64,000 nt of DNA. It comes from Flavobacterium profundi (GTDB lineage Bacteria; Bacteroidota; Bacteroidia; Flavobacteriales; Flavobacteriaceae). Within the stretch, counting starts at the first letter, position 1; every line of letters begins with the position of its first letter. Under the pieces are notes generated by a model. It was not told the DNA's origin. It was given only the letters and a program-made list of their open reading frames with translations, and made no database searches. Positions 56,662-64,000 of the stretch are shown piece after piece. Position numbers and translations under genes: made by a program. Location of the stretch: contig NZ_VDCZ01000007.1 in assembly GCF_006491645.1 (NCBI RefSeq), positions 131,015 to 195,014 of the forward strand. Direction: 5' to 3'.

Positions 56662-57916
56662 AATTAAAAAAACTAATATATTGAGATACTTAGCACTATT
56701 ACTACTGATAACCATTATTTTCTCTTGCGACAAAAAAGAAGAAAAAAAAGAAGTACCTAAAAAAGTTGAAAAAAAGGAGCCTATTATAAAAGAATATGGT
56801 TTTATTTTCAATAATTATAAAGTAGTTCGAGATACTATAAAATCAGGAGATAATTTAGGGCTAATTTTTGACAAATATAAATTGCCAGATAGTTTACGTA
56901 CTTTTGATGTAGTTGAGAAAGTGAAAGATTCTTTTAATCCTAGAATGATTAAAATTGGAAAGCCTTATCTTTTATTCTTAGATAAAAATCATCCCAATGA
57001 ATTACAAGCATTAGTCTATGTGAAAAATCCAATAGAATATGCGGTTATCGATTTTAGAGATTCCATTCATGTGAGTAATAAAAGAAAAGCAACCTCTTTA
57101 AAAAGAAGAACTATTGCTGCTGAAATTGAAGGCTCTTTTTCTGAAACTTTAGCAAATGCAGGAGCTAGTCCTGCGCTAGCCTCTCGATTAGCAAAAGTGT
57201 ATGAATATTCTATCGATTTCTTTAAAATTCAAAAAGGAGATAAATTTTGTGCAACTATATATGAACGTTTTATTGAAGATTCTATATATGCAGGAGTTGA
57301 AAGCGTAGAGTCTACTTATTTTAAACATAGAGGAAAAGTGTTTTATGCGTTTCCTTATAAATTAAACCCAGAACAAAATTTACCAGACTATTATGATGAA
57401 AATGGAAATGGTCTAAAAAGTATGTTTTTAAAAGCACCTTTAGACTATTTTAGAATATCTTCTCGTTTTTCGGGAAGACGTTTTCATCCCGTGCAAAAAA
57501 GATGGAAAGCACATAACGGTACTGATTATGCTGCTGCAACAGGAACTCCAATTAAAACGACCGCTTCAGGAGTTGTAGAAAGAGCAGGTTATACTTCTGG
57601 TAATGGTAATTATGTGAAAGTGCGCCATAATGGTACCTATTCTACACAGTATTTACACATGTCTAAAATTCTAGTTAAAAAAGGGCAATATGTTACTCAA
57701 GGTCAAGTAATAGGAAAGGTAGGTAGTACAGGTTTAGCTACAGGTCCACATGTGTGTTATCGATTTTGGAAAAATGGCGTACAAGTAGATCCTTTACGAT
57801 TGCAATTGCCTAGTGCTGAACCTATGAAAAAAGAAGCGAAAGAACAATATTTAAAATACATTGAACCTTTGAAAAAAGAGTTAGATAGTGTAATGACCAC
57901 TAAATTTAAAGAATAA
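56648..57916 (+). CDS. M23-family peptidoglycan endopeptidase, lipoprotein
   Basis: A 422-residue envelope protein with a lipobox ([11 protein letters not shown], Cys near 27). A LysM/OapA-like N-region comes first ([20 protein letters not shown]). The M23 peptidase domain from about 275 has HNGTDYAA (zinc His and Asp), the YLHMS catalytic His, and [12 protein letters not shown]. The usual HxH motif reads HVC, so the final zinc ligand position is Cys; I recall this variant being common in flavobacterial M23 proteins. The product probably cleaves peptide cross-links or regulates wall growth. Confidence 0.92.
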   Translation: MKMFKIKKTNILRYLALLLLITIIFSCDKKEEKKEVPKKVEKKEPIIKEYGFIFNNYKVVRDTIKSGDNLGLIFDKYKLPDSLRTFDVVEKVKDSFNPRMIKIGKPYLLFLDKNHPNELQALVYVKNPIEYAVIDFRDSIHVSNKRKATSLKRRTIAAEIEGSFSETLANAGASPALASRLAKVYEYSIDFFKIQKGDKFCATIYERFIEDSIYAGVESVESTYFKHRGKVFYAFPYKLNPEQNLPDYYDENGNGLKSMFLKAPLDYFRISSRFSGRRFHPVQKRWKAHNGTDYAAATGTPIKTTASGVVERAGYTSGNGNYVKVRHNGTYSTQYLHMSKILVKKGQYVTQGQVIGKVGSTGLATGPHVCYRFWKNGVQVDPLRLQLPSAEPMKKEAKEQYLKYIEPLKKELDSVMTTKFKE

Positions 57917-59553
57917 TGACTTTAGAAACAATCAATCCGTCTGGAACAGTTGCTTGGCAAAAATTAAGAGCTCATTTTGAAAAAATGGAATATGTTTCCA
58001 TGAAAGAAATGTTTGTAAATGACAAGCAAAGAGCTGAGAAATTTAATATCGAATGGCACGATTTTCTTGTTGATTTTTCTAAAAATAAAATTACAGAAGA
58101 AACGATTAATTTATTGGTCGAATTAGCAAATGAAGTAGGATTAAAAAATGCTATTGAAGCTTATTTTTCTGGTGAAGCTATTAATCAAACTGAGAACCGC
58201 GCAGTCTTACATACCGCTTTAAGGGCAAAAGAAAATGATGTAGTTTTGGTAGATGGAATCAATGTAATGCCAGAAGTATATCAGGTTAAAAAAGACATTC
58301 AAAATTTCACTTCAGAAATTATAGATGGTACAAGAAAAGGCTATACAAATAAAACGTTTACCGATGTCGTAAACATTGGAATTGGAGGTTCAGACTTAGG
58401 ACCAGCCATGGTTGTTGAAGCCTTACAGTATTATAAGAATCATTTGAATGTTCATTTTGTTTCCAATGTAGATGGAGATCATGTAAATGAAATTATTAAG
58501 AAATTAAACCCTGAAACTACACTTTTTGTTATTGTTTCAAAAACATTTACAACCCAAGAAACCCTTTCTAATGCAGAAACAATTCGAGCTTGGTTTTTAA
58601 ATCATGCAGAACAAGAAGATGTTGCCAAACATTTTGTAGCAGTTTCTACTAATATTAAAAATGTAACACAATTTGGAATTGCGGAAGAAAATATTTTTCC
58701 AATGTGGGACTGGGTTGGAGGACGTTTTTCTCTTTGGAGTGCTGTAGGTTTAACTATTAGTTTGGCTGTTGGTTTTGATCATTTTAATCAATTGTTAGAA
58801 GGTGCTAATAAAATGGATACTCATTTTAAAGAAACTCCTTTTGATAAAAATATACCTGTTGTACTTGCGTTATTAAGTATTTGGTACAATAATTTTTTTG
58901 GAGCTGAAACAGAAGCTTTAATACCCTACACACAATATTTGCAAAAACTAGCTCCTTATTTGCAACAAGGTATCATGGAAAGTAATGGTAAAAGTATCGC
59001 TCGTGATGGCAATCCTGTTAATTACCAAACTGGAACAATTATTTGGGGTGAACCTGGGACTAATTCTCAACATGCTTTTTTTCAATTAATTCATCAAGGA
59101 ACTAAATTAATTCCTACAGACTTTATTGGATTTAAAAAAGCCTTGTATGGAAATAAAGACCACCATGATAAATTAATGTCTAATTTCTTTGCGCAAACTG
59201 AAGCTTTGCTAATGGGAAAAACAGAAAAACAAGTACAAGCTGAATTTGAAAAGGCAAATATAACAGGTGAAAAAGCAACTTTCTTATTGCCTTTCAAAGT
59301 TTTTGATGGCGATAAACCAACAAATACCTTATTAATCGAAAAGCTAACACCAGAAACTTTAGGTTCTTTAATTGCGCTTTACGAACATAAAATATTTGTA
59401 CAAGGTATTATTTGGAATATTTTTAGTTATGACCAATGGGGTGTAGAGCTTGGCAAACAATTAGCAAATTCAATTTTATCTGAAATACATACTGGTGAAA
59501 TTAAAAATCACGATAGTTCTACGCATTTTTTGTTAAAGAAATACTTACAATAA
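57916..59553 (+). CDS. pgi: Glucose-6-phosphate isomerase
   Basis: A 545-residue glycolytic enzyme interconverting glucose-6-P and fructose-6-P. Conserved: [34 protein letters not shown], the signature [28 protein letters not shown], and [11 protein letters not shown] near the end. Length is normal. It overlaps the M23 gene by one base. A terminator follows at 59571. Confidence 0.97.
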   Translation: MTLETINPSGTVAWQKLRAHFEKMEYVSMKEMFVNDKQRAEKFNIEWHDFLVDFSKNKITEETINLLVELANEVGLKNAIEAYFSGEAINQTENRAVLHTALRAKENDVVLVDGINVMPEVYQVKKDIQNFTSEIIDGTRKGYTNKTFTDVVNIGIGGSDLGPAMVVEALQYYKNHLNVHFVSNVDGDHVNEIIKKLNPETTLFVIVSKTFTTQETLSNAETIRAWFLNHAEQEDVAKHFVAVSTNIKNVTQFGIAEENIFPMWDWVGGRFSLWSAVGLTISLAVGFDHFNQLLEGANKMDTHFKETPFDKNIPVVLALLSIWYNNFFGAETEALIPYTQYLQKLAPYLQQGIMESNGKSIARDGNPVNYQTGTIIWGEPGTNSQHAFFQLIHQGTKLIPTDFIGFKKALYGNKDHHDKLMSNFFAQTEALLMGKTEKQVQAEFEKANITGEKATFLLPFKVFDGDKPTNTLLIEKLTPETLGSLIALYEHKIFVQGIIWNIFSYDQWGVELGKQLANSILSEIHTGEIKNHDSSTHFLLKKYLQ

Positions 59554-59915
59554 AAATAGATTTATATTTTGAAAAGGCATATTTACAAAAATATGTCTTT
59601 TTTTATTATATTGAATCAGCTTTTTTTATTTGAAAATAAAGTTATAAATACCAAATGATATTTGTTGTTTGAAAGGTGATTGTATATAAAATGATAATCT
59701 TATTTCATAAATAATGATTTATTTTGAAAAATATGCGTTGTTTTAATTAATTTTTTGATAATATTTTTATTTTTTTTAATATAAATGAAGGTTATTTAAA
59801 ATTTAGTATAAAAAAAAGATACAATTGCAATAAAATCACCTCTTTTGCAATGTTAACATTTACTTAACATACAACTCAAATGCTTGTGCCAATTTTGCAA
59901 AAAAATTAACAACAA
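59554..59915. other. 362-base AT-rich intergenic region
   Basis: It holds the pgi terminator (59571-59607) and then about 300 bases of very AT-rich sequence that should carry the TonB-receptor promoter. CAATTTTG at 59892-59899 is near the -7 consensus but starts with C. No gene is seen. Confidence 0.6.
59571..59607 (+). terminator. Terminator after pgi
   Basis: CATATTT (59578-59584) pairs with AAATATG (59589-59595), with flanking A/T arms and a T7 run. Confidence 0.75.
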
Positions 59916-62666
59916 ATGAGAGTTTTTAAAAAATTAATGATGCTTGGGTTATTTTTATTAGCAACCCAAACCATTTTTTCTCAATCTAAAATAACTGGAA
60001 CAGTTATAGATGGAGATTTTAACGGACCATTACCTGGTGCAAACGTATTTGTAAAAGGTACAAAAGATGGAGCGACAACAGGATTTGATGGTAAATTTGA
60101 ATTTACTACTACTATGACTTCAGGTGAAATTGTAGTTTCTTATTTAGGTTTTGAAACTGTAGTTATACCTTTTTCTGGTTCATCTAATTTAGGAAACGTT
60201 TCTTTAAAATCAAATGAAAATCAATTAGAGTCTGTAGTTTTAATTGGTAAAGGTGTTATTGACGTAGCGAAAGACAGAAAAACACCTGTTGCTGTATCAA
60301 CTATTAAAGCAACTGAAATCCAAGAAAAATTAGGGAACCAAGAATTCCCAGAGATGTTAGTAAACACACCATCTGTGTATGCTACAAAATCTGGTGGTGG
60401 ATTTGGAGATTCAAGAATCAACATTCGTGGATTTGATCAAAGAAATATTGCAGTAATGATTAACGGGGTTCCTGTTAACGATATGGAAAATGGAGCAGTA
60501 TACTGGAGTAACTGGGCTGGATTATCTGATGTAACTTCTGCTATGCAAGTTCAAAGAGGTTTAGGATCATCCAAATTAGCAATTTCTTCTGTTGGAGGTA
60601 CAATCAATGTAATTACTAGAACTTCTGAAATGAAACAAGGAGGAGTAGTTTCTGTTGGTGTTGCTAACGATGATTACTTAAAAACACAAGCCTCTTATTC
60701 TACAGGTAAAATGGAAAATGGTTTCTCTACTTCTATTTTATTATCTAGAACGCAAGGTAACATGTTTGCTGATGGAACAAAATTCGAAGGGCATAATTAT
60801 TTTATAGCTTTCGGTTACGAATTAAACGAAAAACATAATTTCCAATTTACTTTCACAGGTGCTCCACAATGGCACAACCAAAGAAGTTTTGCAAATACTA
60901 TTGCAACCTATTTACAATATGGAGATCCAGTTAATAAAATACCAAATACAAGATACAATTCAGATTGGGGTTACTTAAATGGAAGAGAGTATTCTTGGGT
61001 TAGAAACTTTTATCACAAACCAGTTGCTTCTTTAAACTGGGATTTCACAATCAACGATAAAATGAAATTAACGACAGTCCTTTACGGTTCTTGGGGACGT
61101 GGTGGAGGAACTGGAAATATTGGAAAAAGTCCATTCTCATATAAAACTGTTGATGGTTTAGTTCCTTTTGATGATTTTGTTGCTTTCAATAGAGGTCAAT
61201 ATAATCCAGCTACAGGTCAATCAGTAACACCTATTACTGGTGCACAAGTAAGTCAAAATGCAAATGGAGACTATCAAACTAGTAGATCAGTTGGTTTTAC
61301 AAGAAGAGCATCTATTAATTCACACGATTGGTATGGTGGTGTAATTAACTTAAACACTAAATTAACAGATGAATTAACATTAGATTTTGGTATTGATGCA
61401 CGTACTTACAAAGGGTATCATTTTAGAAATATTAATGATAGATTAGGTGCTGATGTTTATTTAGACAATAGAGATATTAATAATCCTGATAGATTATTAT
61501 ATGAAACTTATGAAGCAACTCCAAGTTGGAATCCAATAACTAATATTAAAAATCAAGAAAAAATTGAGTATAACAACAATGGTTATGTAAGATGGTATGG
61601 TGCCTTTACTCAATTAGAATATGCGACTGATAAATTATCTGCATTTATTCAAGGAGCAGTTTCTCAACAAGGGTTTAGTAGAGAAGATACTTTCATATAT
61701 TTAGAATCAGATCCATTATACAAAACTGATTTCGAAAATATTCTTGGAGGTAATATAAAAGGAGGTGCTAATTATAACATTGACGAAAAAAACAATGTAT
61801 TTGCTAATGCAGGTTATTATTCAAAACAACCTTTCTTTAATGCTGTATACAGAAACAATCAATCTGTTGTAGCTGATGATTTAACTAATGAAAAAATCCT
61901 TGGGATAGAAGCAGGATACGGATTTAATTCTCCTTACTTCAATGCCAAACTGAATTTATATTATACTTCTTGGAAAGATAGATATCAAAGATCAAGTGAT
62001 TCAGATAGTTCTAACAGAGGTGGTTATTATGATATTAATAAATTAAATGAAACACATTCAGGGGTTGAATTAGAATTAAATGCAAAACCAATCAATAAGT
62101 TAAATATTAACGCAATGTTTTCTTATGGAATGTGGGATTACAATGGAAATGCTGAATTTAATAGATTTGATCAAAATAACACTTTACTTGGTAATGGTGA
62201 TATCTATCTTGATAAAGTAAAAGTTGGTGATGCCGCACAAATGACAGCTTCATTTGGAGCAGGTTATGAAGTGTTAAAAGGATTAAAAGTAGATGCTAAT
62301 TATAGATTTGTAGATAAATTATACGCAAGTATTGATCCAGCGAGATTTTTAACTGAAGATAATAAAGGTACATTAGAATTACCAAATTACGGACTAATGG
62401 ATGCTGGTATTTCTTATAAAATGTTAGTTGGTAAAGATAAAGATAAGTCAGTAAGTTTACGTTTCAACATGAATAACGTTTTAAACGAAATTTACATTGC
62501 AGAATCTAGAACTAATATTTTTGCAGATGATTTGGTTAACTCAAGTAACCCAGCTGCTGGTACTTACGCATCAAATAATAGATTATACAACGGAGTAGCT
62601 GATGCTAACCAAGTATTTTTTGGATTTGGAAGAACTTGGAACTTTACTTTAAGATACCAGTTTTAA
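59916..62666 (+). CDS. TonB-dependent outer-membrane receptor with carboxypeptidase-like N-domain
   Basis: A 916-residue outer-membrane importer. Signal peptide (MMLGLFLLATQTIFSQ), a CarboxypepD_reg-like beta-sandwich (ITGTVIDGDFNGPLPGANVF to TTGFDGKFEFTT), plug domain (VDVAKDRKTPVAVSTIKA region, NIRGFDQRNIAVMINGVPVN, MENGAVYWSNWAG), and a beta barrel ending FTLRYQF. There is no SusD partner gene next to it, so it is not a standard polysaccharide utilisation locus; substrate unknown. ATG at 59916 gives a clean signal peptide. A strong terminator follows at 62687. Confidence 0.94.
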   Translation: MRVFKKLMMLGLFLLATQTIFSQSKITGTVIDGDFNGPLPGANVFVKGTKDGATTGFDGKFEFTTTMTSGEIVVSYLGFETVVIPFSGSSNLGNVSLKSNENQLESVVLIGKGVIDVAKDRKTPVAVSTIKATEIQEKLGNQEFPEMLVNTPSVYATKSGGGFGDSRINIRGFDQRNIAVMINGVPVNDMENGAVYWSNWAGLSDVTSAMQVQRGLGSSKLAISSVGGTINVITRTSEMKQGGVVSVGVANDDYLKTQASYSTGKMENGFSTSILLSRTQGNMFADGTKFEGHNYFIAFGYELNEKHNFQFTFTGAPQWHNQRSFANTIATYLQYGDPVNKIPNTRYNSDWGYLNGREYSWVRNFYHKPVASLNWDFTINDKMKLTTVLYGSWGRGGGTGNIGKSPFSYKTVDGLVPFDDFVAFNRGQYNPATGQSVTPITGAQVSQNANGDYQTSRSVGFTRRASINSHDWYGGVINLNTKLTDELTLDFGIDARTYKGYHFRNINDRLGADVYLDNRDINNPDRLLYETYEATPSWNPITNIKNQEKIEYNNNGYVRWYGAFTQLEYATDKLSAFIQGAVSQQGFSREDTFIYLESDPLYKTDFENILGGNIKGGANYNIDEKNNVFANAGYYSKQPFFNAVYRNNQSVVADDLTNEKILGIEAGYGFNSPYFNAKLNLYYTSWKDRYQRSSDSDSSNRGGYYDINKLNETHSGVELELNAKPINKLNINAMFSYGMWDYNGNAEFNRFDQNNTLLGNGDIYLDKVKVGDAAQMTASFGAGYEVLKGLKVDANYRFVDKLYASIDPARFLTEDNKGTLELPNYGLMDAGISYKMLVGKDKDKSVSLRFNMNNVLNEIYIAESRTNIFADDLVNSSNPAAGTYASNNRLYNGVADANQVFFGFGRTWNFTLRYQF

Positions 62667-62686
62667 TATAAATTCATGCAACATTA

Positions 62687-62722
62687 TAAAACCGCTTCAC
62701 AATTTTGTGAAGCGGTTTTTTT
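62687..62722 (+). terminator. Strong terminator after the TonB receptor
   Basis: AAAACCGCTTCAC pairs with GTGAAGCGGTTTT across loop AATTTT, ending in T7. Confidence 0.95.
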
Positions 62723-62729
62723 ATTTTCC

Positions 62730-62737
62730 TATCTTTG
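62730..62737 (+). promoter_or_regulatory. Candidate -7 box for the small membrane protein gene
   Basis: TATCTTTG matches TAnnTTTG, 25 bases before the ATG at 62763. Confidence 0.55.
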
Positions 62738-62762
62738 TTACATAACATTTAAATGAACTAGT

Positions 62763-63188
62763 ATGTATACCACTTTACAATCCGCCCATTCTATATTTGC
62801 TTACATTGTTTTAACGGTTTTATTTTTAGCAGCTGTTAATGCTATAATGGGAATAGTTTCTAAAAAATTATTTACTGATAAAGACTTGCGCATTTCTTTA
62901 TTTGCATTAATTCTTTCACACATGCAGTTGCTAATTGGTTTAATTTTATACTTTATTTCTCCTAAAGGATCTGCAATGCTAGGTGAAATGAAAGATTCGG
63001 CTATGCGATTAACTTCATTAGAACATCCTTTAATTAATATTATCGCTTTAGTATTAATTACTATCGGTTGGTCAAAACATAAAAAAGAAGAAAGTAATAA
63101 TGGAAAATTTAAAAAGATTGCCATTTTTTATACCATCGGTTTCTTATTAATTTTATCTAGAATTCCTTGGACAAGCTGGTTAAGCTAA
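62763..63188 (+). CDS. Small membrane protein, cytochrome-b-like
   Basis: A 141-residue protein with four hydrophobic helices: SIFAYIVLTVLFLAAVNAIMG, RISLFALILSHMQLLIGLILYF, LINIIALVLITIGWSKHKKE, and IAIFYTIGFLLILSRIPW. His residues in helices two and three (SHMQLL, EHPLIN) could bind heme, and I recall this family being labelled cytochrome B in flavobacterial annotations. Experimental support is unknown. It is 20 bases before the RlpA-like gene and probably shares its transcript. Confidence 0.8.
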   Translation: MYTTLQSAHSIFAYIVLTVLFLAAVNAIMGIVSKKLFTDKDLRISLFALILSHMQLLIGLILYFISPKGSAMLGEMKDSAMRLTSLEHPLINIIALVLITIGWSKHKKEESNNGKFKKIAIFYTIGFLLILSRIPWTSWLS

Positions 63189-63208
63189 TTCTTTAAAAAA
63201 TAGAGAAG

Positions 63209-63694
63209 ATGAAAATTTATAGTGTTACCATACCATTTTTACTTCTTCTTATTAGTATCAGTAGTTTTACTTGTAAACAAAACGAACCGTTTTCAAGTAA
63301 AACTATTTTTTTAGATACCTTAACAAAAGACACGGTTCTGTTAGACACCATTGTTGTCGATTCTATTATCGTTGAAATACCTACTCCTATAGTTTTTTAT
63401 AAGGAAAAAGTGCATGCTTCTTATTACCATGATAAATTTAATGGTAAAAGAACAGCAAGTGGTTCCATTTTTAATAATTCTGAATATACTGCAGCACATA
63501 AAAAAATACCTTTTGGAACTCAAGTTTTGGTTACTAATATAGCTAATAATAAAACGGTTATTGTTACAATAACAGACAGAGGACCTTTTACAAAAGGTAG
63601 AGAAATCGATTTGTCAAAAGCGGCTTTTATGGAACTCTCTGAGCATAAAAACATTGGATTTCTTACCGTAAATCTTCAAATACTAAAAGAATAG
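63209..63694 (+). CDS. RlpA-like lipoprotein (double-psi beta-barrel)
   Basis: A 161-residue lipoprotein with lipobox SSFTC (Cys near 22). The mature part contains the RlpA domain: ASYYHDKFNGKRTASGSIFN, AAHKKIPFGTQVLVTNI, and VTITDRGPFTKGREIDLSKAA, with the catalytic-type Asp in TDRGP. RlpA homologues cleave bare glycan strands of peptidoglycan or bind septal wall. No SPOR domain is present, so it is the short form. A palindromic terminator starts at the base after its stop. Confidence 0.92.
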   Translation: MKIYSVTIPFLLLLISISSFTCKQNEPFSSKTIFLDTLTKDTVLLDTIVVDSIIVEIPTPIVFYKEKVHASYYHDKFNGKRTASGSIFNNSEYTAAHKKIPFGTQVLVTNIANNKTVIVTITDRGPFTKGREIDLSKAAFMELSEHKNIGFLTVNLQILKE

Positions 63695-63719
63695 AATCAG
63701 CTATAGCTGATTTTTTTTT
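63695..63719 (+). terminator. Terminator after the RlpA-like gene
   Basis: AATCAGCTATAGCTGATT is a perfect palindrome (63695-63712) followed by T7. Confidence 0.85.
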
Positions 63720-63743
63720 GATTTACATTTAACAAAAAATTAA

Positions 63744-63784
63744 GTTCGTTTAGTTCGGTAATTAACGAACCTAGAGTATCTTTG
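63744..63784 (+). promoter_or_regulatory. Operator-promoter of the GbsR/MarR-type gene
   Basis: GTTCGTT (63744-63750) and AACGAAC (63764-63770) form an inverted repeat, with a third half-site GTTCG at 63753-63757 in between. The -7 box TATCTTTG is at 63777-63784. At 19-bp spacing the -33 element would be TTCG at 63754-63757, inside the operator. The layout suggests autorepression by the encoded regulator. Confidence 0.65.
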
Positions 63785-63797
63785 CAGGAAATATTTT

Positions 63798-64000
63798 ATG
63801 ATGCAGGAAGAAAAACAAGAATTAATTGAAATGTTTGGTGTTCATTTTGAACAATTATACAACATTCCTCCATTGGCATCCCGAATTTTAGGTACTTTAA
63901 TTATTGATGGATGTAAATCAGGACTAACTTTTGAAGAATTAGTGGATAAAATGCAAGCAAGTAAAAGTTCCATCTCCACAAATTTAAATTTACTTTTAAA
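63798..64000 (+). CDS. GbsR/MarR-family transcriptional regulator, partial
   Basis: The first 67 residues are in the window and the frame runs off the right edge. Sequence: MMQEEKQELIEMFGVHFEQL, then PPLASRILGTLIIDGCKSGL and TFEELVDKMQASKSSIST, a winged helix-turn-helix start in which SKSSISTNLNLL is the recognition helix. GbsR-type regulators in flavobacteria often sit upstream of efflux (TolC/RND) genes, but what follows is outside the window. The start is 63798 or the adjacent ATG at 63801. Confidence 0.88.
   Translation, partial: MMQEEKQELIEMFGVHFEQLYNIPPLASRILGTLIIDGCKSGLTFEELVDKMQASKSSISTNLNLLL

Overview
The window looks like a chromosome segment from a member of the Bacteroidota, most likely the Flavobacteriaceae. 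It is AT-rich. Many genes are preceded by the Bacteroidota -7 box TAnnTTTG rather than a Shine-Dalgarno site. Secreted enzymes carry type IX secretion (T9SS) C-terminal sorting domains. The gene families are flavobacterial in type: a short-chain threonine dehydrogenase, a TonB receptor with a carboxypeptidase-like N-domain, an M1 peptidase with a sorting tail, and a GbsR-type regulator. No genus or species can be fixed from the sequence alone.

Layout. (1) 1-9200, housekeeping and secreted enzymes: the N-terminal two thirds of Mfd and a lipoprotein (minus), L-threonine 3-dehydrogenase, a GH8 glycanase with a T9SS tail, a SnoaL-like protein, the ammonium transporter AmtB and a GH18 chitinase with a T9SS tail. 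(2) 9366-9575: ten tandem 21-bp dyad repeats, followed by a small gene of unknown function. (3) 10199-17697, a probable defence island: an HNH nuclease with an EVE/PUA-like N-domain and zinc ribbon, then a PD-(D/E)xK nuclease-like protein (DUF6602-like). Convergent with them is a tightly overlapping operon of a DNA cytosine-5 methyltransferase, a 967-residue protein with two GHKL ATPase modules (MORC/Hsp90-like at the N-end, histidine-kinase-like at the C-end with a candidate phospho-acceptor His) and a receiver-like protein. (4) 18007-41764, a complete extracellular contractile injection system (eCIS; PVC/Afp/AlgoCIS class) in one orientation: cap protein, sheath, two tubes, DUF5908-like small protein, LysM-type hub adaptor, VgrG-like spike, PAAR tip, gp25, two large baseplate proteins, two unrecognised proteins, tape-measure family protein, a 1250-residue probable effector ending in a DNA/RNA non-specific endonuclease domain, and an AAA+ ATPase. 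A separate Ala/Gly-rich membrane-active-looking protein lies just upstream with its own promoter and terminator.

(5) 41768-42275: a tRNA-Asn gene and a second, broken copy of its 3' half plus terminator, with a GIY-YIG gene between them whose stop codon lies inside the broken tRNA copy. Two 18-bp GATAGCTATC-core palindromes replace tRNA segments. (6) 42350-63694, housekeeping: RseP, an M1 peptidase, 5-formyl-THF cyclo-ligase, an AstE/AspA-type deacylase, UvrC, a patatin-BamA-like protein, then an aromatic amino acid catabolic run (HmgA, HppD, KynA) with small membrane and periplasmic proteins, an M23 peptidase, Pgi, a TonB-dependent receptor, a small membrane protein and an RlpA-like lipoprotein. 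A likely small RNA sits at about 54786-54904. The window ends inside a GbsR/MarR-type regulator with a clear operator-promoter arrangement.

The two regions most worth attention are the two-component-like restriction-modification island and the eCIS with its modular nuclease effector. The GIY-YIG/tRNA arrangement and the 21-bp dyad array are smaller but unusual structures. All functional calls come from reading motifs; no database search was possible.
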